From Sinohyriopsis cumingii (taxonomy: Eukaryota > Mollusca > Bivalvia > Unionida > Unionidae), in the NCBI GenBank assembly GCA_028554795.2, contig CM068827.1, positions 142,067,251 to 142,131,250 of the forward strand: a stretch of 64,000 nucleotides of DNA, read 5' to 3'. The notes under the pieces are model-generated. The model saw nothing but the letters and a program-made list of their open reading frames with translations, had not been told where the DNA came from and made no database searches. This document shows, one piece after another, positions 25,120 through 37,486 of the stretch. The position numbers and the translations under genes were made by a program. Every line of letters begins with the position of its first letter. Positions within the stretch are counted from its first letter, which is position 1.

Positions 25120-25275
25120 ACTGAAATGAAACGACCCAGATCTGCCAGCACATTATGCAACAGAAGATCTAGGTCTGTGCAGTCTGTTAGACAAATCAGT
25201 TGAACAAATACAGATCTGCATAGACTTTGATCGGCAGGTGCATTATGCTATAGCAGATCAGGATCTCTGTTTGCA
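25120..25275. repeat. dispersed 'cagatctg' repeat family, copy 2
   Basis: It shares ccagatctgccagcacatta, agaagatctaggtctgtgca and a gcagttagactcaac-type end with the copies near 3.8, 27.9 and 45.6 kb. Confidence 0.6.
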
Positions 25276-26089
25276 GTTAGACTCAACTTAAAGGAAATGG
25301 CTGATACTGACCTAAAGATACAATTAAAAAAACAACAAAAGCAACAATTACCTGCCATTCAAGATTACCATAACCTTCATTTATGACAGGGCTACATGCA
25401 AAGAGAGAATCCAGAAATGGCAAATATATATAAACCCCCGTGGTTTTAAAAAAAAACGAAAGAAAAGGCAGTACTTTACAACGTATAAACTGTGATATGC
25501 CTGAATATACAAAAGAACTATTTGATGCAAATATGCTTTATGCTCAACATATTGTGACCACTTAAAATGTCCCAAACCAAATACTGAAATGATTACAATG
25601 AAGTTTTAAATATTCTGCAACAAAAATATGGAATTATTTGCCCACATCTGATGGATCAACTGCTTCTGTTGAAAGTTCTAAAGAAACACATCTTAATTAT
25701 TTAAATTAATATTTAATTTAAAGTTTATATTAAATTGATTTCTTCATGTCATTATATCTTTGCACATTTCCTGTTTCTACTGCGACTGTTTTGTCTTTGT
25801 GCATGCGATTCTGTCTTTTGTTTTAAACTGATTATGTTCAAAGTACTGTACAGTCAAATCACTTGATTATTCCTTGTTAAATGTTGTGATTTCACTTTTG
25901 TTTGCTCCACAATTAATAAAAAGATACATGCATGCAGACTGTTTGAAAGGAGCTGAGAGACTCGTGGGAGACTTGATACTACTATATTCTAATACCATCA
26001 CTAAATAAACTGTTATTATTATCATTATTGTTATCTATCCAGACCACTCCAATACCTGCCACATACACAGGTCAGTACACATGAAGATT

Positions 26090-26285
26090 ATGGTGGCCAG
26101 TATTAATGGTGGAGGAAGAACCTGGGAAAACCTCGGAAAGAATCACCGACCCACGAGAAGCTACTGGCAAGCTTTCTCACATACCCACATTGGCCAAATC
26201 CGAGACTCGAACCCACACAGACAGAGGTGAGATGGCAGTGATCCGTAACAGAGAGCACTTTAGACCACTTGGCCACTCGGGGCCC
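26090..26285 (-). mobile_element. tRNA-derived SINE, second family, copy 2
   Basis: The minus-strand head starts gggccccgagtggccaagtg (A-box region) and has tgtgggttcgagtctcgga (B-box). It closely matches the copy at 14124-14385 but lacks the tail part. Its head end (26285) directly abuts a 32-bp tandem array. Confidence 0.75.
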
Positions 26286-26530
26286 TGAACTCCAAGTGTA
26301 TCAGGGTATAAACTGTAGGGAACTCCTAGTGTACTGTAGAGAACTCCTAGTGTATCAGGATATAAACTTAGGGAACTCCAAGTGTATCAGGGTATAAACT
26401 GTAGGAACTCCTAGTGTACTGCAGATAACTCTTAGTGTACTGTAGGGAACTACAATTGTATCAGGGTATAGACCGTAGGGAACTCCTAGTGTATCAGGAT
26501 ATAAACTGTTGAGAACTCCCAGTGTATCAG
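26286..26530. repeat. minisatellite, ~32-bp unit, about 8 copies
   Basis: Units contain gaactcctagtgtatcaggg and tataaactgtag. The array begins at the SINE head boundary. Confidence 0.85.
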
Positions 26531-27206
26531 TATACAGACATTAAACCCACAGTAATATTATCATAAAGTTTTGGATGCATGCATTTGAAAACTTAAAAAA
26601 ATTTCATTGTGATACTTAAGCAGGTGAGACAGACAAATCAGGAACTCCCAGTAGAAAAGTGACAACTACATCTCACCAAATCAACAAGAAATAAAAATGA
26701 AAATATTAATAATCAATAAAACAGTAGTTATCAATCTATCAAATGAAGAAAATATTACTGATAAGTATCAAAGAAGCAATTAGGAAATATAAAATCATTT
26801 AACTTTATTTCCTATGATAGTGCAAATAATTTAAGCCCTTTGAAAACTCCTGAACCAGCATAACATGAAGTTATCTGTTTATACTGTCAACCTATAGTTG
26901 TCTCTGGGATCTCTGTAACTTGCACCTGTTTTGACATGGGACTAAATAAAAACACAATATTGCTAAAATATTGGATGGAAATTATTCAAGTCTTTTATTT
27001 TAAATTTTTAAACCAACATCCCATATCTCAATGCCAGGATTCCTACATCTGTTTCCACTCCAAGTCATATGCTTTTATAATGTAATCCTATGCTATTCTA
27101 AAGCAGGGGTGGCCAAAATATGGCCTGCGACCTGGTCTTATACATTAATTTAAACCATAGGGTATGACTTTAAAAATCAATTATCTTGCTGCTGTTGGAA
27201 GTTGCC

Positions 27207-27405
27207 CATGATGACTATTCTAGCTATACCTCTAGATGATCATGACTATTCTAGCTATACCTCTTGATGATCATGACTATTCCAGCTATACCTCTTGATG
27301 ATCATGACTATTCTAGCTATACCTCTTGATGATCATTACAATTCTAGCTATACCTCTTGATGATCATGACTATTTTAGCTATACCTCTTTGATGATCATG
27401 ACTAG
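27207..27405. repeat. minisatellite, ~33-bp unit, 6 copies
   Basis: The unit is tctagctatacctcttgatg plus atcatgactat. Confidence 0.93.
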
Positions 27406-27869
27406 CTTCATCAGTTTGACTGCATGCATGCCAGATGGGTTTAATTTGATGAGTAAAGATGCAATGAAAAACAATTTGCAGAAGAGTTGCTTGGGGAAAC
27501 ATCCCAATATGGCTGAACAATATCAAACAGCTCACTCCTTTATGCACAAACTGACTTACCAGTCCAAAACTATTAGTGTACAAGATCTCGAATCTCTCAT
27601 ATAAAGTCATAAGGTATTAGATGGTGTGGTGTTAAGTCAATTAATTCCAGTGGAAACAGTGTTAGCAAATAGACATAGGAGGTGAATTTGAAAATTTCAA
27701 ATAATTCATTTAATCAATTTCATCTAATTTTTAGCATTATTGTGATCAGTCAGAACTATAATAGCGAAAAAAGCTGAGACAGTAGTTGTTGCAACAGCAA
27801 GTCAGGTTCTACGATACTTGCTTGAAAAACTAAAAAGCAGAATGAAATAGGACAACTATCTGCCATTGC

Positions 27870-28280
27870 CGAATATGCTGTAATGTCAGATCTGCCAGTC
27901 AACTATATGATGCATAGTGATCTGCCATTCTTGTACCATCTATACTTGCTTATAAGTCAAATCAAATTGAAAACAACAAAGATCCTGATATGCCATATCA
28001 TAATGTGCCTGCAGATCAGGGTCTGTATTGTCTGTTTTACTGGTTACTCCTAACAAACTGCACAGATCCGGATCTGCAATGGCAGATTTGGGTCTTTGCA
28101 GTTTGCCTCATAAGCGAGCACATAAGGTATGTGATGACAGGTATGTCACAGCAGATGCCAGTGAAATATGCAGTAAAAATAATCTGTCACTGTTGTACAC
28201 GATGGTGGCTATGTCAGTGGAGTATGTGATAACAGATCTGAAAGAGTAGTACATGATCACAGATCTGGCTCTACACTGCA
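27870..28280. repeat. dispersed 'cagatctg' repeat family, copy 3
   Basis: It contains cataatgtgcctgcagatca, ggatctgcaatggcagattt and ctcctaacaaactgcacaga. It is the longest copy of the family here. Confidence 0.65.
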
Positions 28281-28886
28281 AACAGTATACACAGATAAAT
28301 CAGTGTAGTAAGATATTTCAAGCTGCAGAAAACAAACACACCAGATGCGAAGAAATTATGCCAGACCCTTCCACCATATATTGAAAGGAAATAAATAGAG
28401 GTCCTGTAGTCAAAAGAAAAATAAGCAATGCTCAAAACTACTGAATACAATTTTTTTGGGCTGATCTAAATGAATACACCTCTTTGGATATGCTGCAATC
28501 TGCCAAGAAAAGATGTCTCCTTTAGCCACATCACATGTGATGCGTATAAGGTTGGGCAGATGGTATTTGTTCATATTAACTTGAGCAAGTCTTACTGAAT
28601 TTTACTGTTGACTGAAATTTCAAACAAATTCTGTTACCTTGGAATACACTCATAAAAAAAATGTAACCAGTTTAATAAAATATCCCTGTGTGTTTGATTT
28701 AAAAATGAACTTGGAAGTGGAACATTTTTTATAACTTTTATTTATGGGTTTTTGATCTTTAATTTTGTTCCATCATTAATAGTTCAAGCCCCAAAACTAA
28801 TTTACTCCTTCAAATAGGTAAACATCAACTTTACTGTGAAATATGAAACTACTTTTTCCATAGATTTTAGGATCTGAGTGAACATG

Positions 28887-29690
28887 ACCCTTTATCTCGC
28901 ATACACACTTTTGGAAGTTTCTATCACATTCCAATTGAAGCACTTTTCAATGCCTCAGCACGATTTGCAATGAAGCACGTTTTGACACTGCAGTAAACTA
29001 CAACCATTTTGAGCTGGTTTTCATAATAACACCTTTGGGAAAAACCCTCTATTGAAAACTGCTGGCATTTAGGTAAATGACCATTAGGCCATGTATTGCA
29101 AGTTAAGATTTAGTCATAATCTGCTTTTCAAAGTAACTGGGACAGATTCTCCACTCTCCATAATGGAGTACATGGATTTCATTCAGCATTTTCTTGTGTT
29201 TGGATGAAAAATATTATGACTATTAAGGTTTCAAAAAGTCAGATATAGGCTCTGATATTTGCCTGGCAACATTGATTTTGGAAAATAATTTACCAAATTT
29301 AGATATTTAGTGCAAAAGATGCAAACAATGAACCAGTATAATTAGAGGTTGAGAAAAGTCCACTAAGTTGATCACGCAGCTTCAGTGACTTGATGGTGAA
29401 TGAGTTCTCTCAGGAATTTTAAGCATATTACAAATTCTTTAGTAAAAAATAATTATACAACTATAAAGATCTGATTCTACTCTTAAAATGTATCCATCCA
29501 TAGAAAAATATTTACAAAAAGGTAATATGGCTAAAATTTTACTACACTGCTATAAATTTTTACAAGCTGGCCTATTGGCACAGGCTCATTTTGGCAACAT
29601 ATTCTATTTATAGCACACTGCACTCTGTGACTTTGGAACATGCCCCAAAACAACCTACACTTTAACAGACTCTATGACATGAAGTGTTAA
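28887..29690. mobile_element. piggyBac-like non-autonomous element, diverged copy
   Basis: It aligns along its length with 11045-12250 (for example ctccataatggagtacatgg and atttcattcagcattttctt) but lacks the internal duplication. The right end ctatgacatgaagtgTTAA is recognisable; the left end ccctttatctcgcat has lost its TTAA. Confidence 0.7.
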
Positions 29691-29787
29691 ACTGTTTCCC
29701 AGACCTTAACAGCAGCTATTTAAACTGTTTCCCAGACCTTAACAGCAGCTATTTAAACTGTTTCCCAGACCTTAACAGCAGCTATCT
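29688..29787. repeat. minisatellite, 33-bp unit, 3 copies
   Basis: The unit is taaactgtttcccagacctt plus aacagcagctatt. It starts at the right end of the piggyBac-like copy. Confidence 0.93.
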
Positions 29788-30455
29788 ACAAAGAGGCATA
29801 TTACAAATAATAAGAGAATTCTGATATATTCATGATTCTAAAGTTTTTGAAAAATAAAGTTGTTTTTTTGGTAAAACTGATTTTAAGTATGCAATACTTA
29901 CCCATCACTAATGAGTAGATTTTAATTTTTTTTATTTAAAAAACATTGTCTATTCAATAGAAAATTGTCAATTAGACAAGGTCCACTCATGCACCTTGCA
30001 AGCCCATGCACAGAATAGTCATTTTTCATTGACCATGATTATGCCACAACATCAGATAAGGGTGGATGAGGGCATCTGGCATTAGTGATGGGTAAATACT
30101 GCATAATTAAAATGAGTTGATCCCACTCACACATTCCATTTTAACAGCTGCAGTAATTTACCCATCACTAATGCATAGCTGATTTTGTCACTTAAGGGGT
30201 TGGCTTTGTTCAAAATCAGCAGAGGCAGGAGGAGAAGGTAGTATGGGATTACCAAAAATGCTGCCTTCATTATGCCCTCAATGGAAGAATGATTTAAATA
30301 GGCCCATGAGTCAGTGAGGCTCAAACCTCATGGGCTTTAAGTTTCATAAAGGAAAGGTCTCTGTCAGTAAGGGATCGTAGTGACAATCCAATATGAGAGT
30401 CCTTAAGAGGAATGGAAAAGATATTTCCTATCATTCTTTTTTGCTTTCAAGGCAT

Positions 30456-30780
30456 TTAGATAAAAATGCATAAAAGCCTGTCCTGATTATCTCTGGCACA
30501 GATTTGACTGAGACTGGGAATCTCCATAGGTAATGGAGCAAAGGTAACTGATTTTAGTTTGGAATCATGCTGTTGACAAAGGAAAGAAACAGATGCAAAA
30601 CTGCCATTAAAATGGAAACAGCCTGTATCAATAGACAATGCATTAATCTTGGTGCATCTTCTTGCAGATGCCAAATCAAGTAAAAACAGTCTTGAGTCTG
30701 AGGTCCTGAAAGTATGCCTCACTCATTGGTTCATAGGGGCTTTTGGTTAAAGACCATAAAAAACAAGATAGGTTCCATCT
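30456..30780 (-). pseudogene. DIRS tyrosine recombinase fragment
   Basis: Reading on the minus strand gives SLTKSPYEPMSEAYFQ, then after a frameshift near 30690 LFLLDLASARRCTKINALSI and SFASVSFLCQ. DIRS recombinases have 'LTxxPFEPLxxASxxxLTxKTxFLLALASGRRxSEIHAL', where the R of 'RR..EI' is a catalytic arginine. Further pieces near 30160-30320 resemble the recombinase C-terminus. Stops and the frameshift show it is inactive. Confidence 0.6.
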
Positions 30781-31324
30781 GAGGGCAAGAAACAGGTCTC
30801 TGCAGCTCAGAATACAAAATGAGATCAGCAAGGTATGAATCTGAACTAATTGCTATGCCCAGAGATTTTAAGTGTGTTGGAAATGGCAGCTATCAAACCC
30901 TTGATAGTTTATGCTGAACATATTTTGGTCTCAAATAGGAACTAAGCAAAATCAGCAATGGAAGTTACAGTGGGATCAGTGTTTTTCTACTGCACCAATT
31001 GCAGAAGAATCTCCAAGTGGCATCACAGGCTTTGTATGTCAAAGCACTCGAGGCCTGAATGATGCAACTGGCAATCTGACAAAAAAGCTTGCTCTGGTGG
31101 AAATATAGCCTGATATGAGCCAATTGTGAAGGTGAAGAATGTGTGGGTTATTGTGAATTCCATGTTTTGCAACAGAAGATCTGTGAAGTAGAGACTTGAT
31201 TTAGTCTATCAAGAGGTCTAGATGATCACTGCAGCCACAGTGGGGCTATAAGAATGATGTCAATAGTGGACATTTGACTTATTGTAGAACTTAAGGTAAC
31301 AGTCTAAGAGAACACACAATCCCA

Positions 31325-31588
31325 CTAGAACCTGAATGCATCAAATTCCCATGCTCTCTGGTCCAGAACTAAAGAAATGTCGAAGGAAAGTCTGTTGTTG
31401 AGCCTAGTCACAAACACGTCCACGACAGGCTTTCCCCACAGTGAGACAAAGACTTTATTAAAGGATAATGAAGAGCCCATTCCATTCAGACTGTTTTGCC
31501 TGTTCTGCACAAAGTGGTTGCTAATACATGTGTCTTTTCCAGAATGTTGTGAACTCAGAAGGCAATGTTCTTTCAGGTTGCCCAGCAA
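31325..31588 (-). pseudogene. DIRS RNase H-like fragment
   Basis: The frame reads GKPVVDVFVTRLNNRLSF followed by VLDQRAWEFDAF. DIRS/Ngaro polyproteins have 'WGxPxVDLFATRxNxxLPxFxSPxPDPxAxxxDAL' between the RT/RNase H and recombinase parts. Frames upstream to about 32240 look like decayed coding but are broken by many stops. Confidence 0.5.
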
Positions 31589-32764
31589 AGGAGATTACAG
31601 ATCTCCACAGAGAGAGAAGGGGGATGCATGCATCCTTGGCATGATAGATTCATTATGAGAGACATGTTGGAAGACAGGATCATAACACACTGACCCCTTA
31701 CTCTGTAGATGCACCCTTGCAAAGCCTGAACTCCAGCTTTAAATTCTGGATTGCTGACATGATGGATGATTTGTCCAGAGTCTGCAAAATTATTCTGTTC
31801 TATTTAAATGAGTGCCCCAACTGGAATCTGATCTGTGGGCAAACAAGAGAAGGGACTGGGTGAATGCACGGGGATCCCAGTCAGGAACCTGCCCAAGATT
31901 CATCCACAAGCTCAAATGATGATGAAAATACAGTCCCAAAAAGATTGGAACTGATAGAGAATCCCTGACTCAACCCATATCTTTATGTACATGAGGAAGT
32001 TAATTCCCACATAAATGAAGTCTGTAATGGAATGAGCTCACTTCTGGAGGTTGGGTATGAGGTCCAACCAAATTGCTGTGACCCAATAATGGAGCAGTTC
32101 TTAATGGAGGGACTGACCCTAAACATTGTGGATCAGCCAGACAGTGAAGAACTGGAGTATCTGGGTTATCAGTAATTGGAGGCAAGATGCTACTACTCCC
32201 ATAGAGCTGGTGGGCCTTATTGGAGGCATCAAATGAGTTGTTTCAAAATCATACTACTTAGAGTTAATGATAGATAAAACATGAAGAACAAGCTGGAGAG
32301 TGGCTGGCATCATTATGTTCTTTAGTGGAAGTGCCATTTTCCATACCTCTTCACCGTGGTGAGAAGGGGTTCTATGCATTCTAGAAGTTCCAGGTTGAAG
32401 ATGAGACTGCTAATCTTTCCTAGATGTTGCTGTGCCTCCTAGTGGAAGCCACCTGATGTGGAAGAAGGTGATGGCAGATTATGAGCTATGGCGTCACCTC
32501 TATTCTGGGTTCAGGGTCTAGTAGAGGGCATAATGGACCAATTACTCTGAGGTGGACGAACCCAAATCCATACAGATTTTACTGGGATAATAAATAGGAA
32601 ACAGGGGATGCCAATCCAATCCTGATCCTTAGTTTGGACAAGCTGGGCAGGCTTCCAATCCTGTACTGGATCAGCTGCTAGAGTGGGGAGAGGGAGCAAC
32701 ATGATATGATTCTTATCCCCATACTCTCAGTAATGACTGGTGTAAAGTCAGTGAACAGTACAAT

Positions 32765-34065
32765 CTGATCAGTATGATTTGACCAGTCACCAAGTGACTG
32801 ATCACCATACACTGACTAATCACCATGATGAAGTGACTGGAGACTGATCACCATACATTGACTAGCTGATCATCATACACTGACTAGTCACTATGATGAT
32901 GTGACTGGTGACTGATCACCATAAACTGACTAGTTACCATGATGAAGTGACTAGAGACTGATCACCATACAATGACTAGTCATCATGATGCAGTGACTAG
33001 AGACTGATCACTATACATTGACTAGCTGATCATCATACACTGACTAGTCACCATGATAATGTGACTGGTGACTGATTACCATATACTGACTAGTCACCAT
33101 GATGAAGTGACTGGTGACTGATCAACATACAGTAACTAGTCACCATGATGAAGTGACTGGTGACTGATCACCATACACTGACTAGTCATCACAATGAAGT
33201 GACTGGAGACTGATCACCAAACATTGACTAGCTGAGCATCATACACTGACTAGTCACCATGATAATGTGACTGGCGACTGATTACCATATACTGACTAGT
33301 CACCATGATGAAGTGACTGGTGACTGATCACCATACACTGACTAGTCACCATGCACAAGAGACTGGTGACTGATCACCATACACTGACTAGTCACCAGGA
33401 TGAAGTGACTGGTGACTGATCACCATACACTGACTAGTCATCACTACGAAGTGACTGGAGACGGCTCACCATACATTGACTAGCTGATCATCATACACTG
33501 ACTAGTCACTATGATGATGTGACTGGTGACTGATCACCATAAACTGACTAGTCACCATGATGAAGCGACTAGAGACTGATCACCATACATTGCCTAGTCA
33601 TCACGATGCAGTGACTAGAGACTGATCACCATACATTGACTAGCTGATCATCATACACTGACTAGTCACCATGATAATGTGACTGGTGACTGATCACCAT
33701 ACAGTAACTAGTCACCATGATGAAGTGACTGGTGACTGACCACCATACACTGACTAGTCATCACAATGAAGTGGCTGGAGACTGATCACCAAACATTGAC
33801 TAGCTGAGCATCATACACTGACTAGTCACCATGATGATGTGACTGATCACCATACACTGACTAGTCATCTTGACAAAGCGACTAGTGACTGATCATCATT
33901 CAGTGACTATTCATCATGACAAAGTGACTGGTGACTGATCATCATACATTAACTAGTCATCGTGATGAAGTGACTGGTGACTGATCACTATACATCGGCC
34001 AGTCATCATGACAAAGTGACTGGTGACTGATCACCATACATTGGCCAGTCACTTTGATAAGCTTG
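32765..34065. repeat. satellite-like array, ~45-bp unit, about 29 copies
   Basis: Units contain gactgatcaccatacactga, ctagtcaccatgatgaagtg and actggt. Palindromes such as actagt and gactagtc recur in each unit. Variant units with gactagctgatcatcataca appear at 32861, 33018, 33226, 33477, 33638 and 33798, giving a higher-order period of roughly 160-250 bp. Confidence 0.93.
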
Positions 34066-35286
34066 CTAGTGATCTTTCACCAAATATCGACTGTTGATAA
34101 GACAGGTCAACAGACAGGCAACATGTATATGACTGAGTGTAATTTGTCTTCTATCATGGTGCAATGCTGCTCTTGCCATCTGGCAGTGTGATATGCTATC
34201 CTGAGATAAGCGATGCACTTCCATCTTCATGGAAGCCACATTATACTACTGTAATTATGAGTGGTGTTCAACTTCTCCTCCCTTTAAAGGGAGGTGATCG
34301 ATCTACTCCTTGGCTTCTTGGGGATCAGTAAGAGAAAAACTGAAAATTCAGATGATGAGGGAGACTGACACTTCCTCAGCCCTCACTATGTACATCTAGA
34401 AATAGCTAGATTCCATTATTTTAAGGATTACATATTGTGCACAAAGTACAATTCTTATGTATGCGCTCTGAACATGCGAAGAAATCTGGGTGAGTGCCCT
34501 ATAGACTCTTCTTGTGGCCAGACTTTTCCAGAGACTGTTATGACATTGTTCTCTGAAGAAAAAAATCTGAAAGAGAACAATAATAATGAAAATATGTATT
34601 ATATCATGTGAAACTTGCCCATTTTTTTATACAGCGCATGCTGCATGCAACCCAGTTAGTTTCACAAGGTACACAATGATTCACCAAACTGATGCTTTCA
34701 TTAATATTTCAAATAAAGGAATTTAAATTTCTATTAAGTTCATGTAAGGCCTGTGTTCCATTATTACCTGACTAATTATTAAAAAGGGCATATAAATGGA
34801 AGACAAAATGGCTGTAATGAAACACAAAGATAATTGTAGAAGGGAAAACAGCAACATGGTTTAAACTTACAACAAGCAATTCTTCTCTGGTCTGTGATGA
34901 ACGACACAGCCACAACAAGGTGTCATTGAAAAAGATAGCTGTTCTGCACATGGACATGCAAGGTGCATTTGTGGATTGTGTCTTACTGACAATTCTCCAC
35001 TCTGTGGGAGGATGTATTCACAACGGAACAGACAAGGTATACTGACACAAATGGCAAAAGCTATACAACAGTGATGGGTAAGTTATTGTTACTGTTAAAT
35101 CAAAAATTTTAAATCGAGTATGAGTACTCATGTGAGATAGAAGGAGTGTTACAAAGTTTTAAAATTACAAGACCTTGGGTGTATAAACCAAAGTATTTGT
35201 AACACAATTTCATTTAGAATTGAAGATTACTATCTACACAAAATAATAGCAAAACACCATCAACGCAATCAAGGAACCAAACTTAC

Positions 35287-35313
35287 ATCTTCCTCGATAT
35301 CCAATCCTCTTTT
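35287..35313 (-). CDS. DOCK: possible DOCK microexon (27 nt)
   Basis: The acceptor tctcattccag and the donor GATGTAAGT frame 27 nt reading KRGLDIEED. The phase (0 to 0) fits directly after the DHR-2 end exon. The charged composition suits a linker between DHR-2 and the Pro-rich tail. It is very short and has no homologue that I recognise, so it rests on splice-site shape and phase only. Confidence 0.25.
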
Positions 35314-35319
35314 CTGGAA

Positions 35320-37486
35320 TGAGACACTGACATATATCCATTTTGTAAAAACTGCTATAACACACATTGTTATAACATGAATTTGGATATAACACAGTTG
35401 TGGCATAGCTCCAGAAACTGTATATTAATTTTTTTAAAGTATTTTACAAAGCTTAAGAGAGAAAATTAACAAGAGTTTAATTTATTAATCAAGCAAAGAA
35501 ATATATAACTCTTTCTAAAAGCTGTTAGTGCCTTAAAAAGCCGGTAACTGTTGACCTACTTACGTCTAAACCATGAACAATAAAACTATTAAGTCATCTT
35601 AATATTCACCGTTGATGCATCCTGTGTGCATTCATTGCCCTATCCAAGGTAAACAATAGTCGAAAGATGTTAGCTCAGCAATTTGTCATACAAAATCAAT
35701 CACCCAAAATGCAGTGATCTAATAAAGTTTATCACCTGGATTTAGAAATAAGTTAATATACCTTATCATGGAAAATACTCTCTGAAGAATTAATAACCAA
35801 ACTATCTGATTCAAATAGACATATCGGTGGGAGTTAGAGTACATGTATATGTCAGTGTAGCTGATGTGGAAGGATGAATATACTCATAAATTTGAAGAAA
35901 CACATGTATGTCAATTTTCTTTAATTTATTTCCACAGATGTTTAAAAACAGATAAGTAAAGAAAATGTAAACATGATAAGAATATTAATATCTGGTAGTA
36001 CAAGCACAGATGAATCTTTGGACTTAGAAAATTTGGTGCAGGTGGATTTTGGACTTAATCTGATGTTTACTCTGAATAATATTTTTTTTTGCCTCCTATT
36101 AAAATATGCTCTACAAAAATCATACCCTAGTGAAAATGTGACTGAAATTTCAGCAAAATCACAGTGAAATTATTTTGACATTCACTCAAATGTCCTTTTT
36201 TATATATAAAATTAATGTATTTTAGGAGATTTTACCAAAACTTCTGAAAATATCAGTGAAATGTTGTGACTGAAATATCACTGACAATGCCAACATTTCT
36301 GAAAATATCAGTGAGAATTTGTGATTGAAATTTCTCTATGAGGTAACAGGGCTATAGACTAAAAATGTCCATATGGATATTTCTGTAAAAGTATGTATGG
36401 ATTCCATATCCAAACCAAGTGGAAAATTTTGTATGGGAATTTAAGGTAAAACAATATACCATCCAAAACTTGCTCAATCCTCTGTCATACACACCTGCAC
36501 CAAACAATTCCTTTGCTGAAACATTTTTATCACTTTTGCCAGAAACAATTTTGGTAAACGTCATATATATGTGCCAATCGACCCCACATCTTCATCTTCC
36601 CTCAGTTAATTCCGTAAATATAAATAAAACTCCATGTCAAGTTTTTCATCTAAATTTGCAGTCATCACATGGCTACACACATGCTTATTATCCGACAAAT
36701 CCTTCTTACTTTCAAGGCTGAGATGTAGACATCGGCTTCAAATCACTCAAAAAAACACAGGACACATATCATCATAACGCTAGATTTAATTTACGTCTGT
36801 TAAAGACCAACTGTAACAGAACCATTTAAGTTGTAGGAGTGGAAAGACTTGCTCAAATAATATCATTCCTTGATTTCTGCACAGTTGTCAACACATTTAA
36901 ATGAATGTAGGGCTTTATTTTATTTATTTTTTCAGTCTTTTAGAAAATAACTGCTTTTTTAGAGGGGGGGTGGGTTTCACTCTTTACCCATGAAATCAAA
37001 TGGTTTACTCCCAAACAAGGTTGAGGCAGTTTTACACCTGATGAATTGTTCATCTCTAGTACATTATGGGGTAAGTATTCCTGACCCCATCATTAAATTT
37101 TAGTTTATGAATATTTCAATCCGTATTACAAGTTTTATTTTAGAAATCCCAATGTCTAATTTATGTATTTTAGTGACAGTCAAAAATCAGTCCATTTGGA
37201 CATGCATATCTAAATGTTTCAGAAAAGACAGTGTTTAATAAGTTAGTGCAAGAGTATAAGCAAGAAATTAAGTATTCAGATTCTAACAGAATCTAGCAGA
37301 GAAATTAGTAAATTCTTCTCCCATGTGCACATTTTCAACGGAATTACTACCATGGCTACAATGAATTGAGTTGGTGTGTACACAATGTAACTAGTTATAC
37401 AATTCAGTTGCCAATTTTCTTACACATGTGTAAGCACATACCAATGAAAGATTTTCTGATAAGTCACTGTTTTAAGTATTTCTTGT
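35320..37486. other. non-coding stretch, nothing recognised
   Basis: Intron. Facing ORFs at 36352-36721 have no recognisable similarity. A fragment 'tataacacacattgttataac' near 35355 hints at an old transposon end but is not enough for a call. Confidence 0.5.

Larger units (their letters stand above)
29896..35084 (-). mobile_element. DIRS-like tyrosine-recombinase retrotransposon relic (limits inferred)
   Basis: Minus-strand fragments resemble DIRS-type RNase H (31325-31560) and tyrosine recombinase (30456-30780). The motif acttacccatcacta occurs at 29896 and 30156 in one orientation and at 30083 and 35070 in the other. DIRS elements have inverted terminal repeats plus an internal complementary region, and this layout fits. 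The element is decayed by stops and frameshifts, and a 1.3-kb satellite sits where reverse-transcriptase coding might be expected. The outer limits are an inference from the shared motif only. Confidence 0.45.

Noticed and set aside
25355..25395. A 40-nt DOCK exon reading PVINEGYGNLEWQ
   Set aside because: Splice sites look good (gcatgtag acceptor, gtaatt donor), but it needs a preceding exon ending in phase 2, and none was found. In phase 0 it meets a stop.
34871..34943. A 73-nt exon starting at the acceptor near 34944
   Set aside because: In the required phase 0 it reaches a TGA after six codons; only the shorter 21-nt form keeps the frame.
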